Source of the DNA: Myrica gale | Lineage: Eukaryota > Streptophyta > Magnoliopsida > Fagales > Myricaceae | DNA: 64,000 nucleotides | NCBI GenBank assembly: GCA_963930655.1 | Contig: OZ005604.1 | Span: 18,052,001 to 18,116,000, forward strand | Direction of reading: 5' to 3' | In this document: positions 36,743 to 47,521 of the stretch, piece by piece | How the letters are laid out: every line of letters starts with the position of its first letter | Numbering within the stretch: position 1 is the first letter of the stretch | Notes under the pieces: model-generated | The model's database searches: none | What the model was told of the DNA's origin: nothing | The model's input: only the letters and a program-made list of their open reading frames with translations | Translations under genes and position numbers: made by a program

Positions 36743-37452
36743 TAGGTCCGAGCATATTCATCGTCGGTCGGTGCCGGTTTAACTGACTGGTTTCTTTTCG
36801 GAAAATGTCATTATTTTGTATTTTTTTTATAAATAATATAGAAATGGTGTCGTTCCATTGGCTTTTGATAGGTTAGGAAAAACCCTAACCTAGTAACTCT
36901 ACTACTGTTTTATTTTTATTTTGTTTTAATAATATAAATAAAAACAATGTTGTTCTCTTCTTAAAGAGAACGTCACCTTTTGGTTTTGTTGGGAAAACCC
37001 TAACCCTACTCTCCTGTAACTATTTTATTTTTATTTAATATAAGATCGAAAGGCGCCCTTCTCTTTAAGAAGAGAACCGCAACTTTTGCTAGGGTTAGGG
37101 TTTTTTAACTGAACCCCAGCTCTTTACACTTTGGCACTCCTTAAGAAATCAGAAGAGAACACAATTTACAACAGCTCATCTCCTCCCTCTCTTGTCTCTC
37201 CAATCTCCATTGCCTTCAGCCCAGGCCAGCTCTCCTCTCTCTCCAGTGCGGCAGGCAACACATCTCATCTCTCCTCTATCTTGCCGCTGCTGATTAATCT
37301 CTAATCGTTTAATCGTTACTGGTAAAAATCGGCACAACAAGGTCGGTTATTATTGTTTGTCGGTGTCAGTGCTCATTTTTAGATACCGGCCATAACGGTG
37401 ACGATGTCGATTTTAGCCAAACGGACACCTATATCACCGATACTCAGCCCTA
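36743..37452. mobile_element. Non-autonomous hAT-type element, 710 bp
   Basis: It is flanked by the exact 8-bp duplication TTAACAAG (36735-36742 and 37453-37460). The left end reads TAGGTCCGAGCATATTC; the right end in complement reads TAGGGCTGAGTATCGGT. Like the element at 21131-21846 it has CGG-containing end blocks and a pyrimidine-rich central part (about 37170-37280). It also has internal inverted or repeated blocks built on AGAGAACG and CCCTAACC. No transposase is present. Confidence 0.85.
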
Positions 37453-37460
37453 TTAACAAG

Positions 37461-38920
37461 TCTAGTGGGTCAACCCCACCTGACCAGTTTCTAGGGCTCA
37501 AGGAATCATACCTCTTGACTAGTTTGCGAGGCTTGGGGGCTCTTACCCTTCGACCGGTTTGCGCCCCCGACGACATAATTCGGTTAGATGGAATTAAAAA
37601 AAGGAATTGCAAGCAATAACAACCAACTTAAGGGTGTGTTTGAAAGTTGTTTTCAAGGTTACGTTTTGATTTCTATTTCAAAACATGTTTGAGATTGATT
37701 TTTATTGGAGTTTGAGATTGATTTTTATTGGAATTCGTAAAAATAGATATATAGGCTTGAAATTAGTTTGGAAAGTGTTTTGCATTACCTATTTATTTAT
37801 TGGAGTTTGTGAAAAAACTATTTTGGAAACTGTTTTTGTGAAAAAATTAAAGTGAAAACTGTTTTGGAGTACATAATTATTATGATAACTACATAATATA
37901 AATATATAGTTAATTTATTTTCCTTTGCACCTATATATATCATACATACATGTAAACACTCTCGCCACGTTTCAGCTATACTTCCTACCCTACAAATCAC
38001 ATCGCGGTGTCATAGCTCATAACGTAGTTATGTTTATAATGTATTTAATAATATATTTTATAGACGGACAACATTCATGACTGAAGCAATTACTTTTACT
38101 TATTCATTAATTACATGATCTACAGTGTTCGTTTTGCATCAGTGTCCATATTTATTATTTTTCAGCAATGCGTCTATGTTTTTGATAAAACGATGCAGAA
38201 AAAAGATACGAAGTACTTAAATTAGTACCTCCACACATTCATTATGCACTACAAATGTTTGACAAAAAGACTAAAAAACTACAAAAAGAGAGCTGGGCAA
38301 CTTAAATTAGGAACTCCACTATTGTTACAACCAAAAAAGTAATTAAGAATAACACAAACATTTTGCAAATGTGTCTATGCTTTTTCAACAATGCGCGGGT
38401 TCTGGAAATTTCTGCGTCTCAGCCCAGCACCTTGTCGCGCTTCGACGTTGCATGTTTTTTCCCTCTAGATCACGCAATTATGTAATTGCCGAGCCAATAA
38501 TTTTATACTACTAATTTATTTTATTTATTATCGAAAATTCATTTGCATGGATGGGGATCTCATGCACTGTATTGTGATCACAAAGTTAAAAATACAGCAA
38601 GTTTTAACTCCATTGATAAAAACTCATGTGCGAGTCCTGTGCGCTGGCAGTTCCAACGCGAACAAAAGCTGGATTAATAAGAGAGTTTAACAAAAAATAC
38701 TATAACAGATATGACAATGACCTGGTAAACATAATAGCCTTTAACAGATATGATCAGGTACTTTGCGGCGCACAAGAGATTTTGCATTCATCTTTCTTAT
38801 CAGCCACCAGCTAAAAAAAAATCCATAGAACCTTTATCACCCAAATCTATTTCAACGGATACGCTTCGAGCTAATCCCCAACTAAATCTCTAAAAGCACA
38901 GTCACTTAAGAGCTCCTTCA
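37461..38920. other. Intergenic, with a MITE-like segment
   Basis: About 37626-37860 holds a TGTGTTTGAAAGTTG-type AT-rich repeat with internal near-duplications (GTTTGAGATTGATTTTTATTGGA occurs in two close versions). The remainder to 38920 shows no gene. The last 100 bp or so may derive from the 5' leader of the synthase fragment that follows. Confidence 0.45.
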
Positions 38921-39184
38921 ATGGCACAAATTGCAGAGAAGGACTTGGAAACTATGAGAAGAAGAGTGGCGTATGTAGCCAAACACCTCACTCTGGTTCA
39001 TTTGCCTCAAGATTGCAGCTCCATCGAGTTACATAACGCCTTGCTGGATGATAGTTTTAATCGGATACACGGTGCAGTTCCGACACACGAAGTCGTCTGG
39101 AATATTGCCTGCGATGAGTCCGGCAAGGAGTTTCAGTTCACCGACATTCTCTACGAGAAAGCCGTCGGGGAAAGGATAGCAAAA
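38921..39184 (+). pseudogene. First-exon fragment of dihydroxynaphthoyl-CoA synthase (MenB/NS)
   Basis: The 88 codons starting MAQIAEKDLETMRRRV match the N-terminal part of plant 1,4-dihydroxy-2-naphthoyl-CoA synthase, the peroxisomal crotonase-fold enzyme that closes the second ring in phylloquinone synthesis: GAVPTHEVVW, then FTDILYEKAVGERIAK. In the complete protein the next residues are ITINRPE, and here the frame instead runs into GTGCGT, a plausible splice donor, in phase 0. No later exon is visible through 44 kb, so the catalytic fold is absent. The preserved donor suggests a genomic fragment, not an mRNA-derived copy. The N-terminal frame is open and undamaged, so the event may be recent, or later exons could lie elsewhere. 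Confidence 0.75.
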
Positions 39185-39489
39185 GTGCGTTCACGGAACT
39201 TTCCTAAATGATTGGTCACGTGCAGTTAATAAGCTTATACGTTGGTGCTTGACTTCTGGATCATGGTAGTGTTCCATTGCTTACATACTACTGTGACAAA
39301 AGTTTATTGGAAACAGTGAGCCGTAGCATCGTTTGAAATTTTATAGACTCGATAGTGCCGAGATTGAATTGATTGGTCTTCGAAAAGGGTATCCAAGGAT
39401 GAAAAACGTTAAAATGGGATATTTTCTGAGTTCTCCAACATACCATAACTTTCTTCCATATAAAAGTCTTATAGATGGGAGGAGAAAAA

Positions 39490-39975
39490 AATTGGCAAAT
39501 GGTGAAATTTTTAGTTCGGTATTTTTTTGCAATTGAAAAATTCCATTGGCTTTCGCTTTCTTTCCCCCAATTCTCAAAAACACAATTAATTAGCAAAAAT
39601 TATTTGGAATTTTAGGTTGGATCATTTTTTGCAATAAAAGGGATAATTTGCTTTGTCTCTAATTTTTCATAATTTTCGAAACAGGATTAATTGATAAGAC
39701 TGGATGAAATTTTTATGAATAAAGGAAATTTGCTTTCTCTCTCTTTTGCACAATTTTTAAAAACATAATTTAATTAATAAAAATTAGATTGAATTTTAGG
39801 TTGAGCCATTTTTTATCAGAATAAAAATATCATTTACTTTCTCTTTCTTTCCCATAATTTTGAAAACAGAAATTAGTTAGCAAAAATTGGATGAAATTTC
39901 GGTTGGGTCTTTTTATTATAAAAAAATCATTTACTTTCTCTCTCTTCTCTATAATTTTTAAATCACAATTAATTT
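39490..39975. repeat. Degenerate minisatellite, unit about 95 bp
   Basis: A phrase of the type AATTAATTAGCAAAAATTGGATGAAATTTTAGGTTG recurs at about 39580, 39683, 39769, 39868 and in part at 39963, each followed by a TTTACTTTCTCTC-type block. Spacing is 86-103 bp, giving four to five imperfect units. Confidence 0.65.
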
Positions 39976-40403
39976 TCTTTATTCTTTTTTTTTATCAATC
40001 TCAATCATTATTTAACATCCACAATTATTAGTTTAAAAAGTCTGCAACCATCTATCAAATTTAGGGTTACACATCCCCGGTGTAGGTGCTGGTTTTGGTA
40101 GGCCGGTTTTGAAAAAATTGCCACCTACACCTACAGCGTTAAGGGCAAAAACCGGCCCTTAGCGGTGGCGGATTCCGGTTATCCTGCATTAATATTGAGC
40201 CATTTTTTTAACATTTTACGCACTTGGCCTAATGTATTTTTTCTTTTTTCTTTTGGTCCATTAATCACATATCAATAAAATCTAAACTAATGAAATCCAA
40301 ATTCCAAAATCAATAAAATTAAAGATCATCTTAAAATATAAGATGAGAATTTAAAGTCCAAAGTAATAGAGACATCACTGTAAGTAGAAACTATTATCTT
40401 TTG
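39976..40403. other. Intergenic, with an hAT-like end fragment
   Basis: At about 40060-40190 the sequence TAGGGTTACACATCCCCGG and nearby CCGGTTTTGG blocks look like one end of an hAT-type element of the kind found elsewhere in the window. No matching second end or 8-bp duplication was found. The rest is AT-rich without a gene. Confidence 0.4.
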
Positions 40404-40745
40404 AAAAATCCAGTTTAGACCCTAACAACACTTAGAAAGGAGAGTATGTGTTTTCCCTCTAATTAACAAATCAATAACAATTTTAAAACATGTTCAAAAC
40501 CTAGTAGGGTTTCCCTTGGTTTCACAAGGAAAATCCAAAAATTCAGCAATTTTTTAAGGCGCTCGAGCGCGGGTCAAACGCTCGTCGAGCGCTTATGTTT
40601 CTGTCTGAAATTTGCACTGAGCGCTCGAGCGCTTGTCTAACGCTAGTCAAACGTGATGACTCTGTCTGAATTTTTTCAAAGGGCGCTCGAGCGCTTGTCA
40701 AACGTGTTGACTCTATCTGAATTTTTGAACTAAAATGTATTATAA
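40404..40745 (-). mobile_element. LTR remnant related to the 22-27 kb element, minus strand
   Basis: Reverse-complemented, it ends TAGGGTCTAAACTGGATTTTTCA, as the LTRs at 21989-26786 do, and shares the AATTTGTAATTAGAGG-type block. It carries three copies of the palindrome GCGCTCGAGCGC (40559-40570, 40621-40632, 40683-40694) about 62 bp apart. No coding part or partner LTR is present. It is an old fragment. Confidence 0.6.
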
Positions 40746-41234
40746 ATTTGAACTAAAATGTAATTGAGTGACTGATTTTGCAAGCATGGTATAAATTTAA
40801 TAGTGATTTGTCAATTTTAGAAATTTAGACAATTTGTTAACATTTCATAAAAAACTCTTAAACTAATACATTGATTTAAAATTTTTTGTCGTAGAATCTC
40901 CACCTCTTGACTTATATTATGCGATGTACTTACCAAAATTTGACATTAAAATCTTTAATTATTATTCTAATGCATTCATATATACCCTTCTAAATACAAT
41001 AAATTTGTAATTTTTTCTACCAAAATTCTAAATAACTAGTTCATTCACCTAGCAAGCTTCTTGGTAACTTGAATGTAAGCATTTGATTAGACAAAACCAA
41101 CAACAAATCTCAAATATTCAGGTGAAACTAAACTATTGAGTAAACCTTGTTATGCTTCTAGAATATTACGTCTTGAGGTGAAACTAAAGTTTAATCTATT
41201 GAGTAGAAACTAAACTAAAAAAACTAAGTGCTAG

Positions 41235-41258
41235 TGCCACCGGAATTTTCCGGTGGCA
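41235..41258. repeat. Perfect hairpin, 11-bp arms
   Basis: TGCCACCGGAA is followed by TT and then by its exact complement TTCCGGTGGCA. It is GC-rich in an AT-rich neighbourhood and may be the end of a MITE. Confidence 0.8.
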
Positions 41259-41397
41259 TTGTGCTGCCCTAATCAAAATGCTTTATACTATTTTTTCACA
41301 AAATTTAATAAAATTCTAATCTCCACCATTTTCAAAATATTCCTCAAATTTTTCAGATTTGTTATCACAATTGGCAGACGTAACCAAACAGTTATAC

Positions 41398-41462
41398 AGT
41401 ATGGTCATTGGTCTGAATTAGCGAAAAAAAAAAAAAAAAAACAAAGTATGGTCGTTGGTCTG
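41398..41462 (+). mobile_element. Minimal poly-A insertion with 18-bp target duplication
   Basis: AGTATGGTCATTGGTCTG (41398-41415) recurs with one mismatch at 41445-41462. Between them are only 29 bp: AATTAGCG, eighteen A residues and CAA. A poly-A tract plus a long target duplication is the mark of LINE-machinery integration, so this is probably an extremely 5'-truncated LINE, SINE or mRNA insertion. A chance duplication beside a poly-A slip is the alternative. Confidence 0.6.
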
Positions 41463-43199
41463 TATCCCTCATGGCTCCGGAGTCTAGCAAATCTCATTTA
41501 AACCCGATAGCATCCCACACGGAAAACACAGGAGCAAAACAGGCTATAGTAATAGCAAGACTCCTCCCTTCCGTGTCACGACCTTGCTACCAGATCTGTT
41601 CTATAGGCTCTACAACCGGCAGTATAGGATCGTTCTCAGCCATTAATTGGTTGAGATGATCATGCTGTTGTCTGACAGAACCTCTTTTCGCATCTTGTTT
41701 TTTTTGCTTTTCCTGGTCCAAAGTCCAGCTTAATCATAGAATTTTCACTCAAAATGCAAAAGAAAACTTCTACTTAACACCCTTGTCTGCTTATGAGAGT
41801 AGCGAGGACAAAAATTCTAACAAAAACCAGTTCCAGCATATATTAAAAAACATAACTCATTTTTTTACAATTCTCGTAGTCAGAATTGAAATTAAAAATA
41901 CAGTCAGAATTCTCGAATTTTTCTATTTCGTTTCCCGCATTTATAAAAAAAACAGAAGGTATTTTTGACAATTTTTATAATCGGAATTGAAATTGGAATT
42001 GAAAATTTAAGTAGAATTGCGGGTTGTACTTAAAATTAAGGATTGGACCAAACCTCTTAATGGCTCTTATAACCTATTTTATTTTATTTTTATTTTTTTA
42101 CTTACCCAAAAAAAATCCTTTTATATTTTGCACTGTATCGTCTTAATAGCTCATCAAAGTAGCCATCTACTGTCTAGGATGGTCATGCGTTGCCTGACAG
42201 ACCCAGTAAAATCTCTTTGCAACAATATTTTACATCTTTTTGTGACCATCACTTGACTAGGAAAATCCTATTTTGTTTTATTTTTATTTTTTTCTTACCC
42301 AAAAAAAAATCCTTTTCTATTTTGCATTATATCGTCTTAATAGCTCATCAAAGTAATAAGTAAATTGGGTTCAATGGAAAGGCCAAAACCATACTTATAC
42401 ATCTTCTGTAACCATCATGTGGCTAAACTTTTTCCCTTTTTTTTTTTGCTTTTCCCAAGTCCAAAAGCAAGCTTAATCGTACAAGCTCAATCATCGTGTG
42501 GCTAGACTTTTTCCAATTTACCCAATACAATTTACCCAATGCAAAGAAAACTTCTAATCGTCTTATAATAGCTTACGAAAGTAAATTGTAATAAATAAAT
42601 TGGATTCAATGCAAAGGCCAAAACACTTTTTTTTTTTGTATTGTATTGAAGGTGACGAATAAATCTAAGCTAAATAGAGTTCCTGTTAGCAGGAAAAAAT
42701 TGAAATTTTTTTCGAAACTCATGCAAAAATAAAACACACACCAACTTTTCCCCTACAGTTAAGTTAGTTGATTCTTTTATCTCTATTAATTATATCTATA
42801 TCGACCACTTTACCCTCAAATTCATCTGTCACAAAAAAAATTCTTAACATCCTTTTAATCAACCCCACCACTCTCACAAATATTTAGAAAACACTTATGG
42901 ATGAAATTTTTTTCCTTACTACAAAATCCCATAATCTGAAGTTCAAAATAGTGCAAGGACCAATTCATTTGATGTGGCATGCGCCCTTCAGCGATTGGAG
43001 ATCCATAAAAGAGCCTGATATCGATGCTTTATTGGGTAAAGAAGCTCATGTAAGAAACTATGATTACTCTTTGTTTTATCCACTAACTGATGGTTCAGAA
43101 AGTAGAAGATAAGAAGAAAGAGTCGGTCGACTCAAGCCAGCCCGGAGAAGACCAATTATGACAACGCCGACCTTCGGTGAAAATATGGATGAGACAAAA

Positions 43200-43575
43200 A
43201 GGTATAAGAATAATAAAGCCTGGAGGGAAAATGAGGGTCCGTGGAGTCTTCGGTCCATAGAGAAAAAGAAGAGGGATAAAAGTGAGAAGGGAGCAGGGGG
43301 AAAGGTAAGCAAATTCACGCAGACTTTCTCTCATACTCCCACTGATAATCGAACAAAAAAACAAAAGATATAAAAAATGACAACTAACAATGACATCGAA
43401 GAAATCCTCTACGAGGAGGTTCCTGAGTCATAGCTTGTTTCCTTTGCTTGTAAGAGGAGAAAAAAAGAGTTTGACCTTTTAACTCATCCTAAGCGCTGAA
43501 CTTTAAGCTCAGTCCCCTCGGATTCTTGGCCCAATGGAACTGTAATAGGCCGATTAAAAATTGCTCCATAAAAAA
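43200..43575 (+). repeat. Dispersed repeat, copy B (related to 11440-11765)
   Basis: Shares CTCTCATAC, ATAATCGAAC, ATGACAACTAACAATGACATCGAAG, TAAGCTCAG and AATAGGCC blocks in the same order as copy A. The upstream purine-rich part (about 43200-43310) also resembles the DNA before copy A. No transposon domain is recognised. Confidence 0.55.
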
Positions 43576-44102
43576 CATATCTTAATTTTTTTTGTTAATC
43601 ATCGTAAAAACGATGATTTAAAAAACAGCCAAGAGACTGAAGATTTATTGGTCTTGCTGATTAAATATAAAATAAGTTGTGAGACCTATCTCATAAAGTA
43701 TTTTCTACGATCAATTTATCTGAATAAAAAAAGATTTAATTTTTTTTCAAAAGGTAAATCAACACAGTGCAGAGTCACTTTTTAGACTCATTTCTAGGCA
43801 GTCTTTTTGGCGCACATATAAGACCTGCGGATCTTAAAATTCAATTCTCAGTGAATATAGTTTGAATTTCCGTATAGGGTAAGTTTATTTCTAATGGACC
43901 TTCAAGCCCAATAAAAGTCTGCTCCCTGCCCACAGCCGAGCAGGAGAGGCTCCTGTGGGCCCTTCCCACAAAGCTTGTGATGTTCAGACGTCAGAGAAAC
44001 CCGTTTAATCTCTGATTGTCTCTCTTTTAATACCAATCAATTGATGTAGTTATCTGACACGAAATAGGAAAAACAACTTATTTCCAGTACAGTTCTTCCA
44101 AC
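43576..44102. other. Upstream region of the plastid membrane-protein gene
   Basis: No repeat with defined ends was seen. The last 100-200 bp should hold the 5' UTR and core promoter of the gene starting at 44103. Confidence 0.4.
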
Positions 44103-47100
44103 ATGGTTTCTTCGGTTGTTTTCCATAACCTTTGTGCCTTGCACTCTCCAAAATGTTGCAAAAGTAAAATCCAATCTCTCACCCAGTCCCAATTTCTTTC
44201 CTCCAAATCCCTTTTGGAGTTCAAGAAGCAATCTTTGCTCTCAGGCATCCAGCCTGGAGCCCAACAAAAGTCTCGGTCGGCATCTGTCGTCTTCGCTTCG
44301 CAGTCCAACTTTCTGAAAGGTTAGCATTATTAGTCTTTTTTCTTCAGTTGGTATTAGTACAATATTTTTTGAATTTGCTCAAAATTTTATATAATTTCGG
44401 TGTATGAAATTGCTATGTGCTGATCTTATCTGCGTTTTGCTGTATTTCGGTTAATTTTCAATTTGTTTCACTCGGTGTTGGTGAAGAATGGAAGATATAG
44501 ACATATTGAAAACAGCTTAGTGGGGATGATTTGGCGGGAAGTTGGAGTTGCTTCGCAACTTACCGTGAATAAGCATGCTAGTTTACAGGCATTCTTACAG
44601 GGATTCCTATCTCCCGTAAATTGGATAATCCCAAACGTGTGGAATTAGAAAATCCCTCAAGGATGCATGTTCTTTGGCTGTTAAAATGAGGTTATGGAAT
44701 TATGGTGATTGAAATAACTTGTATTGGATTAAACATAGCTATTAAAGAGGCAAACGGGAAATGACATAAGAGATATTGGTAGTCTGGCCCTTCGCCTACA
44801 GATGAACTGTTTGGCATTAATTCCCCTTTTTTCTTCCCCCCCCCCCCCCCCCCCCGGATATAGGAATTCAAAATGACACTACCACGCATCTGCTTGATGC
44901 ATAGAAGGGTCTGGCACAACCATGCGAAGAAACAAGGGACATTGGAAATCCATGTAGTCGAATTTTCTTGAAGGATTGTCCTCATTTGACCAAGTAATGA
45001 GCAGATTTCAATTTTACAATTGTCCTAATTTGGCCAAGAAACGAGGAACGATGAATAGTTGAATAAGCTGCCTAGAATGTTACAACTTTCAATAAAACAA
45101 GCTACTCATCAAGTACAGCATACTTACTTGATAAGCTTTTATCACAGTTTACCTGTCAGTTTTATCTGCAAAGACTTTATTTTTCTTGCCGAGTCCTATA
45201 TCAAACACTCTCTTAAGGCACTGTCTCAGTTATAGATGCTAACTGACCATAATCTTAATCTATGTGTTTTCCTTCTAAGTTGCAACCTTTTTATCTCTAC
45301 TAAACTCTTACCGGGGATGTTTTGGTCCTTTTCTAGTCAACTTTTTTTAGCATATGCTTATGAATAATAGAAGCTATTAGCATGGAGATTTTTGAGTTTA
45401 CAGTTCAAATGCTGCCAAGTATTAGAAGTATGTCAACAAGATAAAAGACTCTTCCTTGGTTACGAAGTGCTCCTCATTGATTCACATGCCAAATAATAGA
45501 TGTCCAGAGTCTTTGGTGTTTCTAATGTTTACGACTAGCAAATTTGATATTCAAGGTTTTTGTTTGTTTGTATTTTGTTGTTGGGATACGACGTAGTGAT
45601 AGCTGCATGGGAAAAAGAAATTCTTTCTAGAAGTTTTGTTCCACCTCAATGCCATGATAGAGAATTTGCTTTCAAATTTTCATAGCATGATAAGTTCTCT
45701 TGAAAAGCTTTGATTACTACTAGTCCTGCCTTCTTTGCTTCTTAACTTTCCAGAATCTAGGAAATCATGGAGTACCACATATGTTTAGTTTCATAACCAA
45801 TTGCTTTGATTTCCCTGCTCGTCAAATGTTCTGACATAGTCAAGAGCAGTATGAAACAATTGATACCTGTCTTTGAGTTCTGAATAAAGAAAATGCTAGA
45901 GTTTAAAGTGATGCAGAAGCCAAGGGGAACATCAATTGATAATGAAATGTCAGATCACCTTGCCAATAAGCCTTGGCTTAGTCTATGGCAAAGTCTAGAT
46001 TGAAACTAGATGTGTTAGCTCATTTTATGGTTGGAATCCATTTGATATCAGTGAGAAGCCTATTTACTATTACTGTTTTGGAAGCCAGAGGAAAAGGCAC
46101 TTTATTTTTTTTAAGGACATCCCTTACTCCATTTCTTTCTTTCAGTCGGAAATGGCTGGATGAGGAAGGCCCTCATTACTCAAAGGTGGGGGGTAAAGCC
46201 TCTTCAAACGCTTTCCTCTCAGCTTGGCCTCCTCCTCCCTCGGGGAGGTCGTTCTCCCTTAGGTTGAGCCCCACATCCTTGTATCTTTAGTAATGCTAAT
46301 TGTCGAGGAGGAAAGAAAAAAAAAGAAACAAGAAAGTTCAGATTTTCCTTAAAACTATTATAACCTCTACTTATAAAAGATGAAACCCTCAAATTCAATT
46401 AGCTTTTGATCCGTCCCTTATTTGGTTTACTCATACTCATCCATAACACCATAATAAAATATAATAAAAGGACTCAAACTGTGTATTTCTCTCATGTCAT
46501 CTGTGAGATTTTGCGTAACTTTTTGCGGGATTGATATATAGGTAAGAGCCAGTTTTGAACCGTTGGACCTTAAGAGAGAATATGCTTTCATCCAAAAAGC
46601 ATATCCTGTAAGCTTGGGCTGGGTTTGTTTTATGTAGGTTTAAATGAATATTTCGATCAGATGAGATGTGTGTATTTATTCCAAAAGCTTTTGGCGTTAA
46701 CATTAAATTCTTTGTTGATCAGTTTAAATTGGAACCAAGTTAAGCTAGCCTTCTGCATTACATGAGTTCCTTTTGCTGATGTCCTTTTTAAAGTAAACAG
46801 CAATCTAATGTTGAGTATGTGTTTTGGTTGTGCTAACTCCTGTTTCGATTTCTGTGAAATAGCTTTTCAAACAGTGTGGAAGGTTGGGAAGGATGGAATT
46901 GAGGCAGGAACCAATCTGGTGCCTGTATGTGTATTTATTTTTTCCAAGGCTACCCTACCAAACTTATTATCAGTTTTGTTTATGATCTAAACCATCTTTA
47001 TTCTTCTCAATGGCAGCACTAAGTTGAGATATTTTTCTTTTCTACATTTCTCCATTCTAGGATTCTGTACCAAGACCAGTAGCAAGGATATCTGTCACTG

Positions 47101-47521
47101 TAGTCGCACTAACTGTTGCGCTCTTTGTACTCAAATCTTTCCTGTCTACCGCTTTCTTCGTGCTGGTATGTTGTCTATTTTTTGTGTGCTCAATAGCTCT
47201 CCTCTTACTCTATTTTTTTATAATCATCTTATTTAAATAAGTGCATTCAGTTCTAGAAGGGGAAAAGGGAGAAGTGTTTGCTCCGCGCGGGGGGATGGGA
47301 GTAATGACCTGTGTAATAGCCAATATATCTAAAGGGATTTTTTGGTATCTTATTTTACGGGCAAAGAATAAAGCATTGCATACTTGCAGGCCACAATGGG
47401 ACTTGTATATTTCACCTTTATTGCCTTAAATAAAGATGGAGGGCCAAAAGGGGGTGGAGGCACCACCTCTACAGAAGACAGTCTAGAGGAAGCAAGAAGA
47501 ATAATGGACAAGTATAAGTAA
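44103..47521 (+). CDS. Small plastid-targeted membrane protein, 167 aa, four exons, function unknown
   Basis: Exons: 44103-44319, 46875-46924, 47061-47165, 47390-47521; junctions are GT/AG and frame is kept throughout, with a 2.55-kb first intron. The first 60 or so residues are rich in Ser, Lys and Gln and poor in acids, and include VVFASQ, as expected for a chloroplast transit peptide. The mature part has a conserved-looking WKVGKDGIEAGTNLVPDSVP segment and two hydrophobic stretches (ISVTVVALTVALFVLKSFL and FFVLATMGLVYFTFIAL), then a Gly-rich loop and an acidic tail ending ARRIMDKYK. I do not recognise the family. A thylakoid or envelope membrane location is inference. Coherent splicing and frame over four exons support a real gene. 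Confidence 0.75.
44836..44855. repeat. C20 homopolymer in intron 1
   Basis: Twenty consecutive C residues follow a T-rich run. The other strand is a G20 tract able to form quadruplex structures. The length may be unreliable in short-read assemblies. Confidence 0.85.

Larger units (their letters stand above)
40746..43199. other. Intergenic, AT-rich, two small structures
   Basis: No gene is recognised. A perfect 11-bp-arm hairpin lies at 41235-41258 and a tiny poly-A insertion at 41398-41462; both are listed separately. About 42017-42120 and 42240-42330 share a repeated TTTTATTTTTATTTTTTT...CTTACCCAAAAAAAATCC block followed by CGTCTTAATAGCTCATCAAAGTA, a local duplication. The open frame 42897-43112 has no recognised similarity. 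Confidence 0.45.

Noticed and set aside
38921-44102. Complete dihydroxynaphthoyl-CoA synthase gene with long introns
   Set aside because: No sequence resembling the crotonase-fold exons was found between the fragment and the next gene.
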